DNA of 64,000 nt from NCBI GenBank assembly GCA_023846275.1, contig JAIUJO010000072.1:702501-766500 (forward strand), read 5' to 3'. Shown one piece after another: positions 42,425 through 58,572 of this stretch. The DNA comes from Vanilla planifolia (taxonomy: Eukaryota > Streptophyta > Magnoliopsida > Asparagales > Orchidaceae). The translations under genes were made by a program, and so were the position numbers. Every line of letters starts with the position of its first letter. Position 1 is the first letter of the stretch. The notes under the pieces were generated by a model that searched no databases, was not told the DNA's origin, and saw only the letters and a program-made list of their open reading frames with translations.

Positions 42425-44125
42425 GGCAATCCCCCCTCAAACATGCACAAAAATATACGAAAATTCACAAACACAAATGCATGCATGCACACTTGCTTGC
42501 ACAAGAAAACACACACTCACACACTTACACACATACATGTGCAGAACCACACACACACAAACACAGCCATCTACACACATGCACCCATAAACATACACTT
42601 CTACATACACATATGCAAAGACTCACCCACACACATAAACATGCACCCACACACAAAAGGATTCACACACAAAAATAAGTGCACATGCATGCATGCACAT
42701 ACACACCCAAAGATGCATGTATGCAATTGCATGCACACCCATAAGAGCACAAAGAATCACACAAATGTATGTGCTAACATGGACAAAGATGAAGCATGCA
42801 CACACCAAGACACACATAAAGCACACATACGCACATTCTCACACAAACACTCACAAACAAATTCACACACACATGCAAAACTACATAGACACATGCACAG
42901 GTAAGCACACACACACCCACACTTATTTGCACACAATCTAAAAAGGTTACATAAATACATGCACACAAAGTTGCTCACATGCACACACACTTGCAATCCT
43001 ACAAGCAAAAATTCATGTACGTACATGAATATGTATGCACACTCAAACATACACAATAACACACACTTACACACACACACACATATGCACACACACATAC
43101 AAACACAGTAGCATGCACACATGCACATATGTGTACCTTCACACACACATACACACATCATATGCACACACATTGCAAACAAACATGTAGACATGCACAC
43201 ATACATGCACACTGACATGCACACGCATGCACAAGAATTTGCACACACATAGGCACATATGCACACTTTCATGCATGTATACAATCTCACACACACACAC
43301 ATACACATTCACACACACATAAACATGCATGAATACACCTAAATGTGCACATACTTACACAAATGTATAAACACACAAACAAACACATACACATATACAC
43401 AAGCACACACATCCTAAGATGTATAAACACAATGATGCACACACATAAAAACACATGCAAATGCAGAAACATATGTATTTGCACAAATACACACAGTTGC
43501 ATGTACACATGTAGACACATGACTACACACAGACATAGGAACACACACACATTCACTTATAGGTACAAACACATGCATAAAAGCACACACACACCCCAAT
43601 ACAAACACATGCATAGAGAAACACACACATATGCACACGAACATACAATCACACACACATGTTCTTGCATGTGCATAAATAAAAATGAACACACATACGC
43701 ACTAATGCATACACACAAACACACACACACACCACATACATATATGTGCCCATGTTGACAAACATATAGACACATGTGTCTAGAAGCACACACACAAGTG
43801 TGCACACATAGATGTGCACATACAAACACCCACACAAACCCACAAACACACTTGCAAACTTACGCACACACATTTGCATGCATGTAGGCACACACACACA
43901 CACACATGCACACAAAGCATACACTCACAGCCCCTCACCACTTAGCACAAACAAACTGATATGGAGATGCACACACACAAACCCACTCACATGCACACAC
44001 AAACACGTATACACACATAAACACATACACACATAAACACATACACACATACTTACACATGCATATACATACAAACACAATCACATAATGGTTCAGATAA
44101 GCACGTGCATAGCAATACACACATA
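42425..44125. repeat. Older, separate copy of the 1.55-kb unit and its right flank
   Basis: Markers of the tandem block recur here in the same order: GGCAATCCCCCC at 42,425; GCAATTGCATGCACAC near 42,722; TAAAAAGGTTACATAAATAC near 42,938; a TACATGAATATGTATG word near 43,021; TGTACCTTCACACAC near 43,133; CCTAAGATGTATAAAC near 43,412; ACATAGGAACACACAC near 43,532; GTTCTTGCATGTGCATAAAT near 43,661. The agreement continues past the unit: CACCCACACAAACCC near 43,828, AGCACAAACAAACTGA near 43,936 and AGCAATACAC near 44,111 pair with 56,240, 56,352 and 56,497, which lie to the right of the third tandem unit. So a block of about 1.7-1.8 kb was copied over a distance of about 12.3 kb. Confidence 0.65.
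44009..44050. repeat. 16-bp tandem repeat
   Basis: ATACACACATAAACAC occurs at 44,009 and 44,025, with the start of a third unit at 44,041. It lies within the older copy of the higher-order unit. Confidence 0.85.
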
Positions 44126-44880
44126 AAACAAAAAATGTAGGTAAGAACACACATGCAAAGACACACATAGCCACACTCATATGCACACACACAAAGACAT
44201 ATGCACAAGACCACAAATAAATGTGCACACACACACACATTCACACATGCATCCATGAAAAGACAAACACATGAACACACGCAAAAACATGCACGCACAA
44301 AAAACATGCACACACACACATGCACACAAAAACATACACACACAAATACCTATACACTCATATAAGCCACACTTGCTCACAAACACATGCACTTACATTT
44401 ACTCAAACTCTCAGATGCACACATTCACACACATACACACACATAAATGCTCACACATGCTCACAAACATAAGAATAGCCACATATGCATATACACACAT
44501 ATGCATATGCACATGCACACATATGAACACATAATTGCACACATATACATGAACACACATGCACACACACACATAAGCACAACTACACATGCATATACAA
44601 GCATATGCACATGCACACACACACACACATACACACACACATGCATGCTCACATACATACACACACACAGACACAAGAGTGCAAACACATGCACACACAC
44701 ACACCCACATTCTCTCTCTCACACACACAGATGCACCTCCACACACATGCACAAACAAATGCCCACATGAATATGCACACACATATACAGAAATATAGGC
44801 CTACACATAATCACATGTATTAACACACACACATGTTCACATATGCGTAGCATACACACACACACACAAACACATAAAAT

Positions 44881-44925
44881 CATGCTCATGCCTATGTTCC
44901 TAGAAAAAAATTCAAGAATAGATGC
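44881..44925. other. Short non-alternating island in the array
   Basis: CATGCTCATGCCTATGTTCC followed by TAGAAAAAAATTCAAGAATAG is one of the longest departures from alternation in the right arm. No related copy was found by eye elsewhere in the window. Confidence 0.4.
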
Positions 44926-46080
44926 ACAATCACACACATGCACACATACAAATACAAACATGCATGAATACACACACACATCTATAGGCATACATCAAAG
45001 CATGCACAAACACACTCATGCACAAATGCATGCATAAACACATGCTCATGCACAAACACATGCACACACCTACATGAACACATCACATGCAAACATAAGT
45101 GTACTTCATGTGGACAACCCACACACACATGCAACACACATGCACATACACACATGCAATCACACACACACTAGAAGCACACACACACATACATATGTAT
45201 ATTCTTAGACGTGTCCACATGCACACAGACATGTACACACACACATACAAACATGAAAACACATAGACACATTCACAAACATAGATAAGCTCTCCTACAC
45301 ACATACCCACTCATGTACAAACTTGCATAAACATAAGAACACATAAGAATAGAATCATAGGAACACACAAAGCACACACATACACACCTATGCACACAAA
45401 TGCAAGCTCTAACACACACAGACATAACCACACAAGCAAATGCACACACATGCAAGTACACACACATACACTCATACACATATACATGCATGCACATACA
45501 CACACACACACACATGAATGCATATACATACATGCATGCACACACACATATGCACTGACATATGCGCACACACACACACATGCATATACACATTCACACA
45601 TGCATGTATACACACACACATGCACAAGCACACAAACACATGCACAATATAAAACATAGAAACAAACACAAACACACATATAGACATACATACACACACA
45701 TGTACTTTTGCACAAACACTTATATATACACACAATCAAAGGCACACATGCACACATAAGTAAATGCATATTCACTAACACACATGCACTCAAAAATATG
45801 CACACACATGCATGCACACACACACTCATGCACATCCACACACACATATAAGTGCACACACAAATGCCTACACACATGCATATTCATGTGCATATACCTA
45901 TGCACACGCATGCAAAGACACATACATGCATGCACCGAAACATATGCACACATGCATGTGTACTTATGTATGCTTGCACACACTCACATTCATGCACACA
46001 CACACTTGAACTCACACACATATGAGCATACACCCACACACACTTATCTATGCTCTTGCACATAGATACACCCAAACACA

Positions 46081-46091
46081 CCACAATCCCC
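46081..46091. repeat. Isolated CCACAATCCCC marker
   Basis: CCACAATCCCC followed by TAACAAAAAC. The same marker opens the 1.55-kb units, and the following TAACAAAAA resembles the second marker of the unit, brought close by. This is probably a deleted remnant of a unit. Confidence 0.45.
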
Positions 46092-47420
46092 TAACAAAAA
46101 CACACACAAGTACACACAAATGCACACACACACACACTTACATATACACGTGTACGCACACACACATACACACACACACAAACACTCACAAACACACTAA
46201 ACTATATGCATGCATAGACATGCACCCACAAACATACACATGTTCACATGCACATGCACACACTAACACATGGCCACACATATAAACACTAACTCATGCA
46301 CACATAAGTGCACACACATGAGTACACACACCCAAATGCATTTACACAATTGCACACACACCTATAGGCACACAAACAATCAAACACATGTATGCATTAA
46401 TAGGAACACATATGAATGCAAAACATATACACACGTGCATAAAAATGCATGCACACATTGACTTACCTATAAAGCACACAGATGCACATGAGAAAAAAAT
46501 AGCTACACAAACTCACACAAAGAAGCATATAGGCAAGCATGCACAAAGTCATATGCATACATGAAAAGGGTCATAGAAATAACATGCACACACAGACACA
46601 TGTAGACAAAGATGCACACAAACACACACACATGTAATAACACATGTACATACATGAACAAATATGCACACACACACACACCTACAAACACACATACTCA
46701 AGCATACACACACACACATGAACACACATAGACACAAAAACATGCACACAAGCCTACATACATCACAACTTAACAACTACACACTCAAACCAGTGCACAA
46801 GCATGTATACACACACACAAATCTATCTGGTCACCCATGAACACATGCACAATCACAGTCACACAGACGTGGATACAAAACACACACATGCACAAGAACA
46901 CATGCAAACTTGCTCACACATGCACATGCACACATACACACACATATACTTAGATTAACTTATGCACAAATAGGCACAGATATACATAAATAGTCATGCA
47001 CACACACATCCATGCACTCATAAATACATATCACCCAAAAATATGCTCACACACTCACATATGCACAAGAACAGACATGAATGTTGACACACATGCACAC
47101 ACACATTGACACTTGCAAATGAACACACATATGCATACACAAATGCACAGACATATGCATATAGTCATGCACAAACATAGCCAAGAGCACACATGCATGA
47201 AGTGACACACATGCATGTACCCATATACAAACATAAGCATGTACACATGTGTGGACACACACACACACATGTTCACATAGACACACTCACAAATTCATGT
47301 ACACACAAAAACAAATTTGTACACACATATGAGCAAAAACACACACACACACACATATGTGTGCTCATGCACCAACACACACACAAATGAACACACATAC
47401 TCATGCAAGTGCACACAATC

Positions 47421-47430
47421 CCACAATCCA
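47421..47430. repeat. Isolated CCACAATCCA marker
   Basis: A near-match to the CCACAATCCCC marker, followed by CTATCATAGGCATAC. The rest of the 1.55-kb unit is not clearly recognisable around it. Confidence 0.3.
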
Positions 47431-50400
47431 CTATCATAGGCATACACACGAACACACATGGACACACACACATGCACAGGCAAACAAACACATACAAATG
47501 CATAGACACACACATGCATGCACACTTGCACTCACAAGTAGACACAAATACACACATAATGTGCACAGCCACACACACGCACACACAAACAGGCAACTAC
47601 ACATATGTTCACATATGTACTCACAAACAGACCAACAAGTTTGTACACACAGAAGCACACCCAAACCTGAACATAGGCCAACACACACAAGCATTCACAC
47701 ACACACACATACATAATTTTACTCAAATGCATGAACACAAACAAAGATGCATGTACATAATTACATGCACATTTGTAGTAACATGTACAAACACAAACAT
47801 ACACACACATGTATGCACTAACATGCCCATAGATGTGTGGAAAATACATGCACGCATGCACAAACAAACTAACATGTGTGCAAAGCAAATACACACACAT
47901 GTACACATAGATACACATGCACAAAACTCATGTACACATCAAAAAATACATACAAATGTGCACAGGTATTCACACACGTGCTCATATGCACAAAAAATAA
48001 ATGTCACACAAATACACAGACTTATGCACACACATGCTCACAACAATGCTCACATGAACACACACATGCATACTCGCACGCAAAAACAAACATACATGCA
48101 CACACACATGCACCCAAAAACATGCACACACATGCACACACACACACACTAACACTAACAAACACACATGCACACGAATATGGACAAACACATTCACATG
48201 CATACCTTTACACACACACACACACACACACATTCCTTTATATGTACACTCATATTCAAACAAACATGTAGATACACAAACACATATGCATACACACCTA
48301 TATGTACATGCACATGTAGGCACATGAATGCACACATGCACACACACACACACACATTGTGCACCCAATGCACTTGCATACACTCACAGACTCATGCATG
48401 AACACACCCACATGTGGACATGCTCACACACCACACACACATAAATGCACAGATGCAAACATGAATGAAAACTCGCATATATACCGATGTGAACACAAAC
48501 ACACACATGCACACGATCTAAAACGTGCACACACACATGAGAAAACATAAATAATCACATACATACATGTAAACACACAAATACAAACACATTACTACAT
48601 GCAGACATGGATGCACACTCACATGTATGCATAGGCACAAACACATGCACACGCGTACATGTACATGCACGTAGAGTCGCCCATATACGCACACAAACAC
48701 ACACACATATGCACACATGCACGTTCATGAACACGCACACACACAAGCTCATACAAACATTCACCCACATACACACATGTACCTACATGCACACAAACAC
48801 ATATGCACATAGTCACAGATAAATGCATACAAACAAACACATATACAAATGTGCTTACACACACATATACACATACACATCTATGCCCATGTTTAGACAT
48901 AGACACACACATGCACAAATACACATGGATGCACACAAACACACACACATTCATGTGTGCACACATATGCACACACATAAACACCCAACGATACACACAC
49001 TGGCACACTCACTCACACACACACACACACACACATAAGTGTAGATGCACACAAGCAAACACACATAATCTAGTGCACACACGCGCACACACACACACAC
49101 TACATATGAAAACACCTCCACACATATACACAACCCAAAGAAATAGATATGCTTAAACATGCACACACACACATAGAAATTCACACATGTGAACACACAC
49201 ACGAACAAACACAAACACATGAACTTACACATGCACATGTACATAAACACAAGTGCACAAATGTACACACATGTGCATACTCAGCAACATACACACTTTC
49301 AAACACACACAGAAACACACATGCACACATATGCAAACACAAACACACACAATCACATACGAACACATGCACACATGTGCAAGCACATGTGCATGCACAC
49401 ACCCACACCCATGTGCACACACACACATAGAAGAAGCATAAAAAGATATACACAAGTGCACACACACACGCATGCTTGCACAAACACACATACACAAACA
49501 AAAACATGCACACACACACACATGCATGCACATGAGCATATGTATACACAAATACCCACTCGCTCACATAAAATATGCCCACATTTAGACACATTGATGC
49601 ACATGAACAAAAATTCTGACATGTACATATGCACAGACTTAGAAACATACATACACATGTGTGCTTACAAATACTCACTCAAGTAGACACTTGCACACAC
49701 ACACAAGCACATACGCATGCACATACGCACAAACACACACATATACACACACAAATGCACAACCACACATGTAACTACACACATATGCATGTGCATATGC
49801 ACACAGATGTACACATACAGACACACACAAACAATATGCATTCTTACACACATGCACACACATGCAAAAACATGCATAGACAGACACTCCCACGAATACA
49901 TGTGTACACAAACACACTCATATTCACACTCATAGACATGCACACATGCATGCATGCACACATGCACAAATAAACTCAAACACAAACACACATTGATAAT
50001 CACACACATACACATGCACACACTCACGAATACACAACCGACATACATACACAGTAAGATATATACACATACATACAAGTACACAAACATAAACACACAT
50101 ATGCAAACACATAAGCACACACATAGATAAACACACATACACCAACACCCACATGGACACATACACACATGCACATATACACACGCACACATAAAAGTAC
50201 ACAAACAAACATACATGTAGATAATGCACACACACCCACATAAGTAGATTCACACACAAACATAGAGAATCACTGATATCCGAACACACATGCACAAACA
50301 CACACATGAACACAATCACATGCGCATCCACACTCACACAGAGATGCACACACACACACACACACTAATGTAAACATAAGCAAGCACACATACATACACA

Positions 50401-51239
50401 AGCACAAGCATGCTCACATGCATATGAATGAGCACACACACATACACACACTCATGCATGCATGCACACACACACGCACAAAAAACACACACATGCACCC
50501 ACACATAAATATGCTCACACATTAACAAATACACAAATACATGAATACACACACACACAAATACATGCGCACACACGTGCACAAATGCATGCATATGCAT
50601 ATGCATACACACAAAGATAAATGCACCCATGCACAAACACATACACACATGCACATGCACAAGCACACATTGACAATCCGCACACATAAGAATGAACACA
50701 TACAAACATGCATGCATATATGAACTCTTATGCACACATATGCACATACACAAATTCTCACAAGCACCCCCATACACACATACAAGCACACTCACATGCA
50801 TACACACATGTAAGCACACCCATGCACACAAACCAACAAATATATACTCTTGCACAACTACACACACACACACTCAAGCACATAATCATAGGAACACACA
50901 AAGACACACATACAAACTCACGCACATTAATACATGCACAAACACACACATACACACACTCGCACACATGCAAATGCATACACACATACACACTTATGCA
51001 CATATACACACATACATACACAAACAAGCATGCACATACACACATGCATGCACTCACACACATATACATGTATGCACTCACATATGCACACACACACACA
51101 CACACACACATACACACATGCAAGCAAACACATGGACATGCATAAGAACAATATCACATGCACATGCAAACATACATACATACACACACCCACACATAGA
51201 CTTATGAACACATACATGCACATGCACACATAGTCACGT

Positions 51240-54200
51240 GCACACATGCATGCAGACAAATGTGTACACAAGCACACACACACACATCCATCCAAAAATA
51301 TGCACATAGACACACACATAAGAATAGCCACACACACACACAGGCACATGCACACACATATACACACACACATGCACACACATATGCAAGCAGTCATGCA
51401 TAAACATAGGTATGAGCACAAACACAAAAAGACACCATTCTCCGAAACACAGACATAAGCAAATTTGCATGTGTGCACACATACAAACACACACACGCAT
51501 CCACACATGCACACACACACACACTCAAACACACACAAAGGCATACACACATGCAAGCACACACAAAAAACCACAATCCCCCTCATTGACATGTACACAA
51601 ATATACACAAATGTGGACAAACCTAAGCACATGCATGTGCACACTTTAACAAAAAAGAACACACACACACAGATGCACATAGACAAGCACAACCACTCAC
51701 ACACAAGCACACACACTTACACACACATGTACACACATGAATCAATAAACACACAAGTGCACACACACATACACATGAACATGCGCTCACACACTCATAA
51801 GCACACATGCATAGATGCACAACACAAAGATGAGTGTACACAATTGCATGCATACCTATAAATGCATGCACAAGCTCACACAAGTTTGTTCTAACAAGGA
51901 CACAGAACAATGCAAATCATATACACACATGCTTAAACTTGCATGTACACGTCAACATGCAAATAAGGAAAACACATGCACATGCACAGACAAACACATA
52001 CACAAACTCATGCACACACAAAAATACTTACACACATGCACAAGTAAGCACAAACACACTCACACTCACACACACTAAATGGTCACACAAATACATGCAC
52101 ACATGAACACAAAGATGCTAACACACACATATGCATACTCACAAACAAAAAACATGTACATACATGAATGCATATGGACACCCAGACTTACACAAAAACA
52201 CACACATACAGACACACCAACACACACACACACACACGAACATGCACACATGAGTGTGAATATAGATGAATGCATTCACACTCATACATGCATCTGTACC
52301 TTTGCATGCACACCCACACAAATTCATGGACACACTCACATGCACATGCCTGGAAAAAAGCATGCAGATACATGCACACATGTGTGCACACTAATATGCA
52401 CATGCTTATGCTTGCACAACTATCTACACACATAAATAGTCACGCACAATGCACATTGTCATGTGCAAACGCATGCATGCACACACTCACACAAATGCAC
52501 AGATACACGATCACACACAATGCACCCATATACATGCACACACACACATGAACCCATCCTCATGTGCACATGCTAGCATAGATGCATAAACACACAAACA
52601 CGCATGAACAAACATTTACACATACGCACCTGCACACCATTAGACATAAAGCAGACACATTAAGACATACGAAAATACACATGCAAATACAAATGCAAAT
52701 GCACACATGCACTCATATGCACAAATGCACACATATGCATGCACACATGTGGACATACTAAAACACATAGACATGGAAGCATGCACACATGAACTCATAG
52801 ATACAAAGACATGCACATAAGTGTAGACTCTCCCATAAATATGAACATAGATGCATGCACAAGCATAAGCACACACATGCATGCACATACACACACACAC
52901 ACACAAAGTGACATGCACATGCAAATGCACACACATATACATACATGCACGCACACACATATGCATGCACTCATGCACAAATATAGATATGAGCACAAAC
53001 ACACAAAGACACACACACACATAGGAAAGTGCATACATGTGCACATATACACAAACTCATGCACACAATTGGGCACACTCACATACACTCAAACACATAC
53101 AAATATGCACATAGGCATGCACACATGCTAACACACACAAAAACCCACAATCCCCCCACAGGAATGCACATAAATACATAGAAATATACATAGACATAAG
53201 CACATACACTTTAACAAAAATGAAAGCACATGCACATGCACAACCACACGCACACACACGCACACCTACATACACACATAACTATGCACAAGCACACACT
53301 TGCACCAATAAACAAACACACATACACACATAGACATGGACACATGTTCACACACACTTGCCTACACACACACACATAAGCACACATGCATAGATGCACA
53401 ACATGAAGATGGGTCTACACAATTGTATGCACACTTATAAGTGCATGCACAAACTCAAACACATATGCTCTAACATGGACACATACGAATGCAAATCTTA
53501 CACACACATGCTTAAACATTCATCCACACATCAACACACACATAAAGCGCACACACTAAAATACTTACATATATTCACAAGCAAGCACAAACACACTCAC
53601 ATTCACACACACTAAAAAGGTCACACAAATACATGCACACATGGATACAAAGATGGCTCACACACACACATGCCCACGCACAAACAAAAAACATGTACAT
53701 ACATGAACCCATATGCATACACACATGTACACAAAAACTCACATGCACTGACACACCAACACACATGAACATGCACATATGAACATGAATAAAGACAAAT
53801 GTATGCACACTCACACATGCATATGTACCTTTGCACACACACACACACACATTCATGCACATACTCACATGGAAATTCTGAGTAAAATAACATGCAAATA
53901 CATGCACACTGACATGCACATGCACACGCATGCATAACTACACACATTGACACACAATTGTACACAATGCACATCGACATGCGCAAACACATGCGTGCAC
54001 ACCTCACGCACATGCATACATACACAATCGAACACAATGCACCAATATCCATGCACATAAACACATGAACCCATTCTCATGTGCATATGCTTACATAGAT
54101 GCATAAACACACACATGAACAAATGTTGACACATGCACACACGTGCACACCGATAGACATAACACATAGCTTAAGACATATGCACATATACACATAAAAA

Positions 54201-55930
54201 TACAAATGTGAATGCACACATACATGCATATGCATAAATGCACACATATGCAAGCACACATTTGAACACACGAAAGGACATAGACATGGAAGCACACATG
54301 CATGAACTCTTAGACACAAACACATGCACAAAAGTGCACACCCACCAAAAAATATGCACATAGATGCAAGCACAAGCATAAGCACACATACACATAGGCG
54401 CATGCATGCAAAATACATACACATATATACATACACACACACATGCATGCACTCATGCACAAACATAAATATGAGCAACAACACTCAAAGACAGACAAAC
54501 TCATTCCCCCAAACACTCACATAAGAAAGTATGCATGTGTGCAGATGCACATGTGCACACATATGCACATCATGCACACACATGCACACACATGCACACA
54601 CACACACACACACACACTCACATACTCAAACACATGTAAATATGCACACAAGCATGCACACATGCAAGCATGAACAAAAAGCCACAATCCCCCCACGTGC
54701 ACACATATTCACACAAAATGTACATAAACATAAGCACGTGCAGGTGCACGCTTTGACAAAAAATGAAACACAAACACACACACACACGTCCACACACGCA
54801 CATGCATAACGACACACACACACACACATACACATGCATCTGCACACATGCAACTATACACATGCACACACATGTGCCAAAAACACACACACACACATGA
54901 ACATGAGCTCACACATTCACACATAAGAACACATACATTGATGCACAACAAATTGATTGGTGTGCACAATTGCATGAACACTTTTAAATGCATGCATAAA
55001 CTCAAACACGTATGCTCTAGCATGGAGACAGACGAATGCAAAACATACACACACATGCTTAAAAATGCACGCACACATCAACACACACATAAAGTACACA
55101 CGTGCACATGCACACACAAACACATGCCCACACACAAAAATACTTGCACACCAGCACGAGTAAATGCAAACACACTCACATTCACATACACTAAAAATGT
55201 CACACAAATACATGCGCACAAAGATGCTCACACACACAAATGCTCACTCATAAGCAAAATACATGTACATACATTAATGCATATGTGCACACACACGTAC
55301 ACAAAAACACACACTGACACAAACACACCAACACATGCATGCACACACAGACGAACATGCACACATGAACATGAATACAGAAAAATGCATGCACACTTAC
55401 ACATACGTATGTACCTTTGCACACATGCACATACATTCCTGTAGCCACTCACATGCACATGCATAGGAAAAAACATGCAGATACATGGACACATACATGC
55501 ACATTAACATGCACAACTACACACACATAAACAATCGCACACAATGCACATCGATATGTGCAAACACATGCATGCAAACACTCATATACATGCACATATA
55601 CACAACCGCACACAATGCACCCATATAAATGCAGATACACATCAATTCAACCTCATATGCACATGCTTACATAGACACATAAACACACAAATACACAAAA
55701 ACACACACACAAATGAACATTGACACATACACACACGTGCACACGAACAGACATAAGCACACACCTTAAGATGTATACACATACACAATACAAATACAAA
55801 TGCAAATGAACACATACACACATGCACAAATACACACATGTGAACACACGAAAACATAGACATGGAAGCACACACACATGAACTCATAGACACAAACACA
55901 TGCACACATATACACACACATGCACACATA
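51240..55930. repeat. Higher-order repeat block, three tandem units of about 1.55 kb
   Basis: Beneath the CA-like texture, a long series of specific words recurs in the same order three times. CCACAATCCCC at 51,571, 53,145 and 54,682. CACTTTAACAAAAA-like words near 51,643, 53,207 and 54,749. GATGCACAACA at about 51,816, 53,394 and 54,938. GTCACACAAATACATG near 52,082, 53,619 and 55,199. TGTACCTTTGCA near 52,297, 53,825 and 55,410. CACAATGCACAT near 52,446, 53,966 and 55,541. CATGGAAGCA near 52,770, 54,289 and 55,861. ATATGAGCA-like words near 51,411, 52,987 and 54,470. Spacings run from about 1,500 to 1,580. By eye the units are about three quarters alike. This shows that kilobase segments of the array were duplicated as units. 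Confidence 0.85.
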
Positions 55931-57879
55931 CATATACACATACTAGCACATACACCCATATAAACACTCACATAAAAACAAACACACACACATTAACACA
56001 AACCCACACACACCCATGTTCTCACATGTGCATAAACACACATGCACACACATACACACAGATGCACATATATAACCATGTACACATGTATACTCACACA
56101 CACCTATACACATATGTGCTCATGTGTACACACACACACACACACACACACTTTTGCTCAAATACTCACTTATGCATGCATGCACACACACACACACACA
56201 TATTCATGAGCATGTATATAGATGCACCCAAACAAACACCCACACGCTCACACATAGATCTATTTGCACACATGAAGACACACACACACACATACTCAAG
56301 CGTGCGCTCACTTACGCATACATAGCATAAGCACACACCCCTTGACTAACACAGCACAAACAAACATATATACACATGTAGACATAGAAACCCACTTATG
56401 TGCACACATACAAACACACAAACACCTACACTTACTCAAAATGCATGCATACAAACACAAACATACACACACCAATATAAACATATAAAAAAAAGATAGC
56501 AATACACATGCAAACACACAAACACACACACAAACACAATCACATATGAATGCATGGACATGCACACACCTACACCCACATCCACACCCACACCCACATG
56601 ATCACACATAGAAGCATGCACAATAGGACACACGCACACACACATCCATAAATATGTCCATGCGCAGATGAACTCATGCACATACACACACATAAGCATG
56701 CATAAGCATTCACACACACATACCCACACACTAAATAAAAAACCATGCTTGCATTGACACATGCACCCACATGAACACAAACTCTAAGATGCACACATGT
56801 ACACACAAACACACATGTATATAGGTACACCTATACACACACATGCATGCATACAAATTCTCACTCAAACACAAACTTGTACACATGCACACACGTAATC
56901 AAATGCACACACATGCACACAAAGAGATGCACAACTATACATGCACATACACATGTGCATGCACACATGCCCACAGGGCTACACACACATATGCATACAT
57001 ACATGCATACACATGCTAACACACACACATGCACACACATAACACAAAAAGGCACATACACACACACATGCAAGCATGCAAACAGATGCATGCACACACA
57101 TACACACATACATGCTCACATGCACACATAGATGCACCCACTCATATATGCACACACAAACATAAATACACTTGCACAATCACACATAAAACATTTACAT
57201 AGAACCAATACACACGTGTCAACATTAAAATACATATACAAGCATTCATGCACACAAACTCATGCACACATGTACACCCACTCTTGCACACACACACACA
57301 CACATGGACAAACACCCACACGCACCCACAAAAATGAACACATACAAACACATGACTAACAAACATATGCACATGTGCAAATATGTGCCCACATAGACAT
57401 AAGTAAGTGAAAACATACACAAACACATCTCCCAAAATACATACACATATTCACATGCACAATCATGTAGACACATACACACAGTGGTACACATATGCAC
57501 AACACAACAACACACACACACGCAGATATAGAAATGAACAAACACACATAGGAACACACATGTAGACACGTAAGCACACACATGTAAACAAGCACTCAAG
57601 CACACATGCATATATTCACATGTAAACATACACACAATAATACTAACACATGCATATGAACACACAAAACACACACAAGCACACACACACAGCCACTCAT
57701 ATGCATAGAAATGCACAAATATAAAAACACAAATGCTCACACAACAATGTATAAACACACACACTCAAACAAACACATGCACACATGCACACACACACAC
57801 ACACCAACACATACTCAAATACACACACACACATGCATATATATGCACACACACATGCACCTAAACACATACACACAAA

Positions 57880-58400
57880 CATGCATGCATACACATGTGC
57901 ACCGCATAAATGTGCATATGCACACACATTCACCCGCACTCACACACTTTCATGCAATGTGCACAGGCACACAAACATTCAAATACAATGGCACATACAC
58001 TTGTGCTTGCACATGCCCACACAAACTCGCACATATTCACATGCATGCACACATAGAAGCACACAAACACAAGAGTACACTCATGCATACAAACACACAT
58101 GCACACATGCATACACACTGAAAACCATGAACATATGCACACATACACAAACACACACGCTCACACACACATTGGTGCACTAATAAACATACATCAACAC
58201 ATGTATACATGCATACACATACACGCTCACAAAAAAGCATGCATACACATGCAAATCAAAACTTAGACAAGCATACAAACAAATGCATACACACGAGCAT
58301 GATCTCACACGCATACACATGAAAACATGCACACAAACATGCACTCATGCATGTAGACATATGCTCACACACTCAAACGCACACATGCATATACACACAC
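57880..58400. repeat. Duplicated block within the array, first copy
   Basis: Words here recur in order near 62,240-62,800. GCATACACATGTGCACC at 57,889 pairs with 62,257. CACACATTGGTGCACTAATA at 58,165 pairs with CACACATTAGTGCACTGACA at 62,546. ACTTAGACAAGCATA at 58,261 pairs with 62,647. GCATGATCTCACA near 58,298 pairs with 62,746. CACTCATGCATGTAGACA near 58,341 pairs with 62,779. The offset is nearly constant at about 4.37-4.45 kb. Confidence 0.65.
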
Positions 58401-58508
58401 ACATGCATGTGCAGACACTCATACACTCATGCTCATACAAACATTTACACACTCACACACATATGCATGTGCACACACTTAACCACACATGCACACACTC
58501 ACACACAC

Positions 58509-58572
58509 ATATATGCATGCACACATGCACACACACACACATATATGCATGCACACATGCACACACACACAC
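58509..58572. repeat. Exact 32-bp tandem duplication
   Basis: ATATATGCATGCACACATGC followed by a pure CA run starts at 58,509 and again at 58,541. Both 32-base units are identical, a second sign of recent local duplication. Confidence 0.85.
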
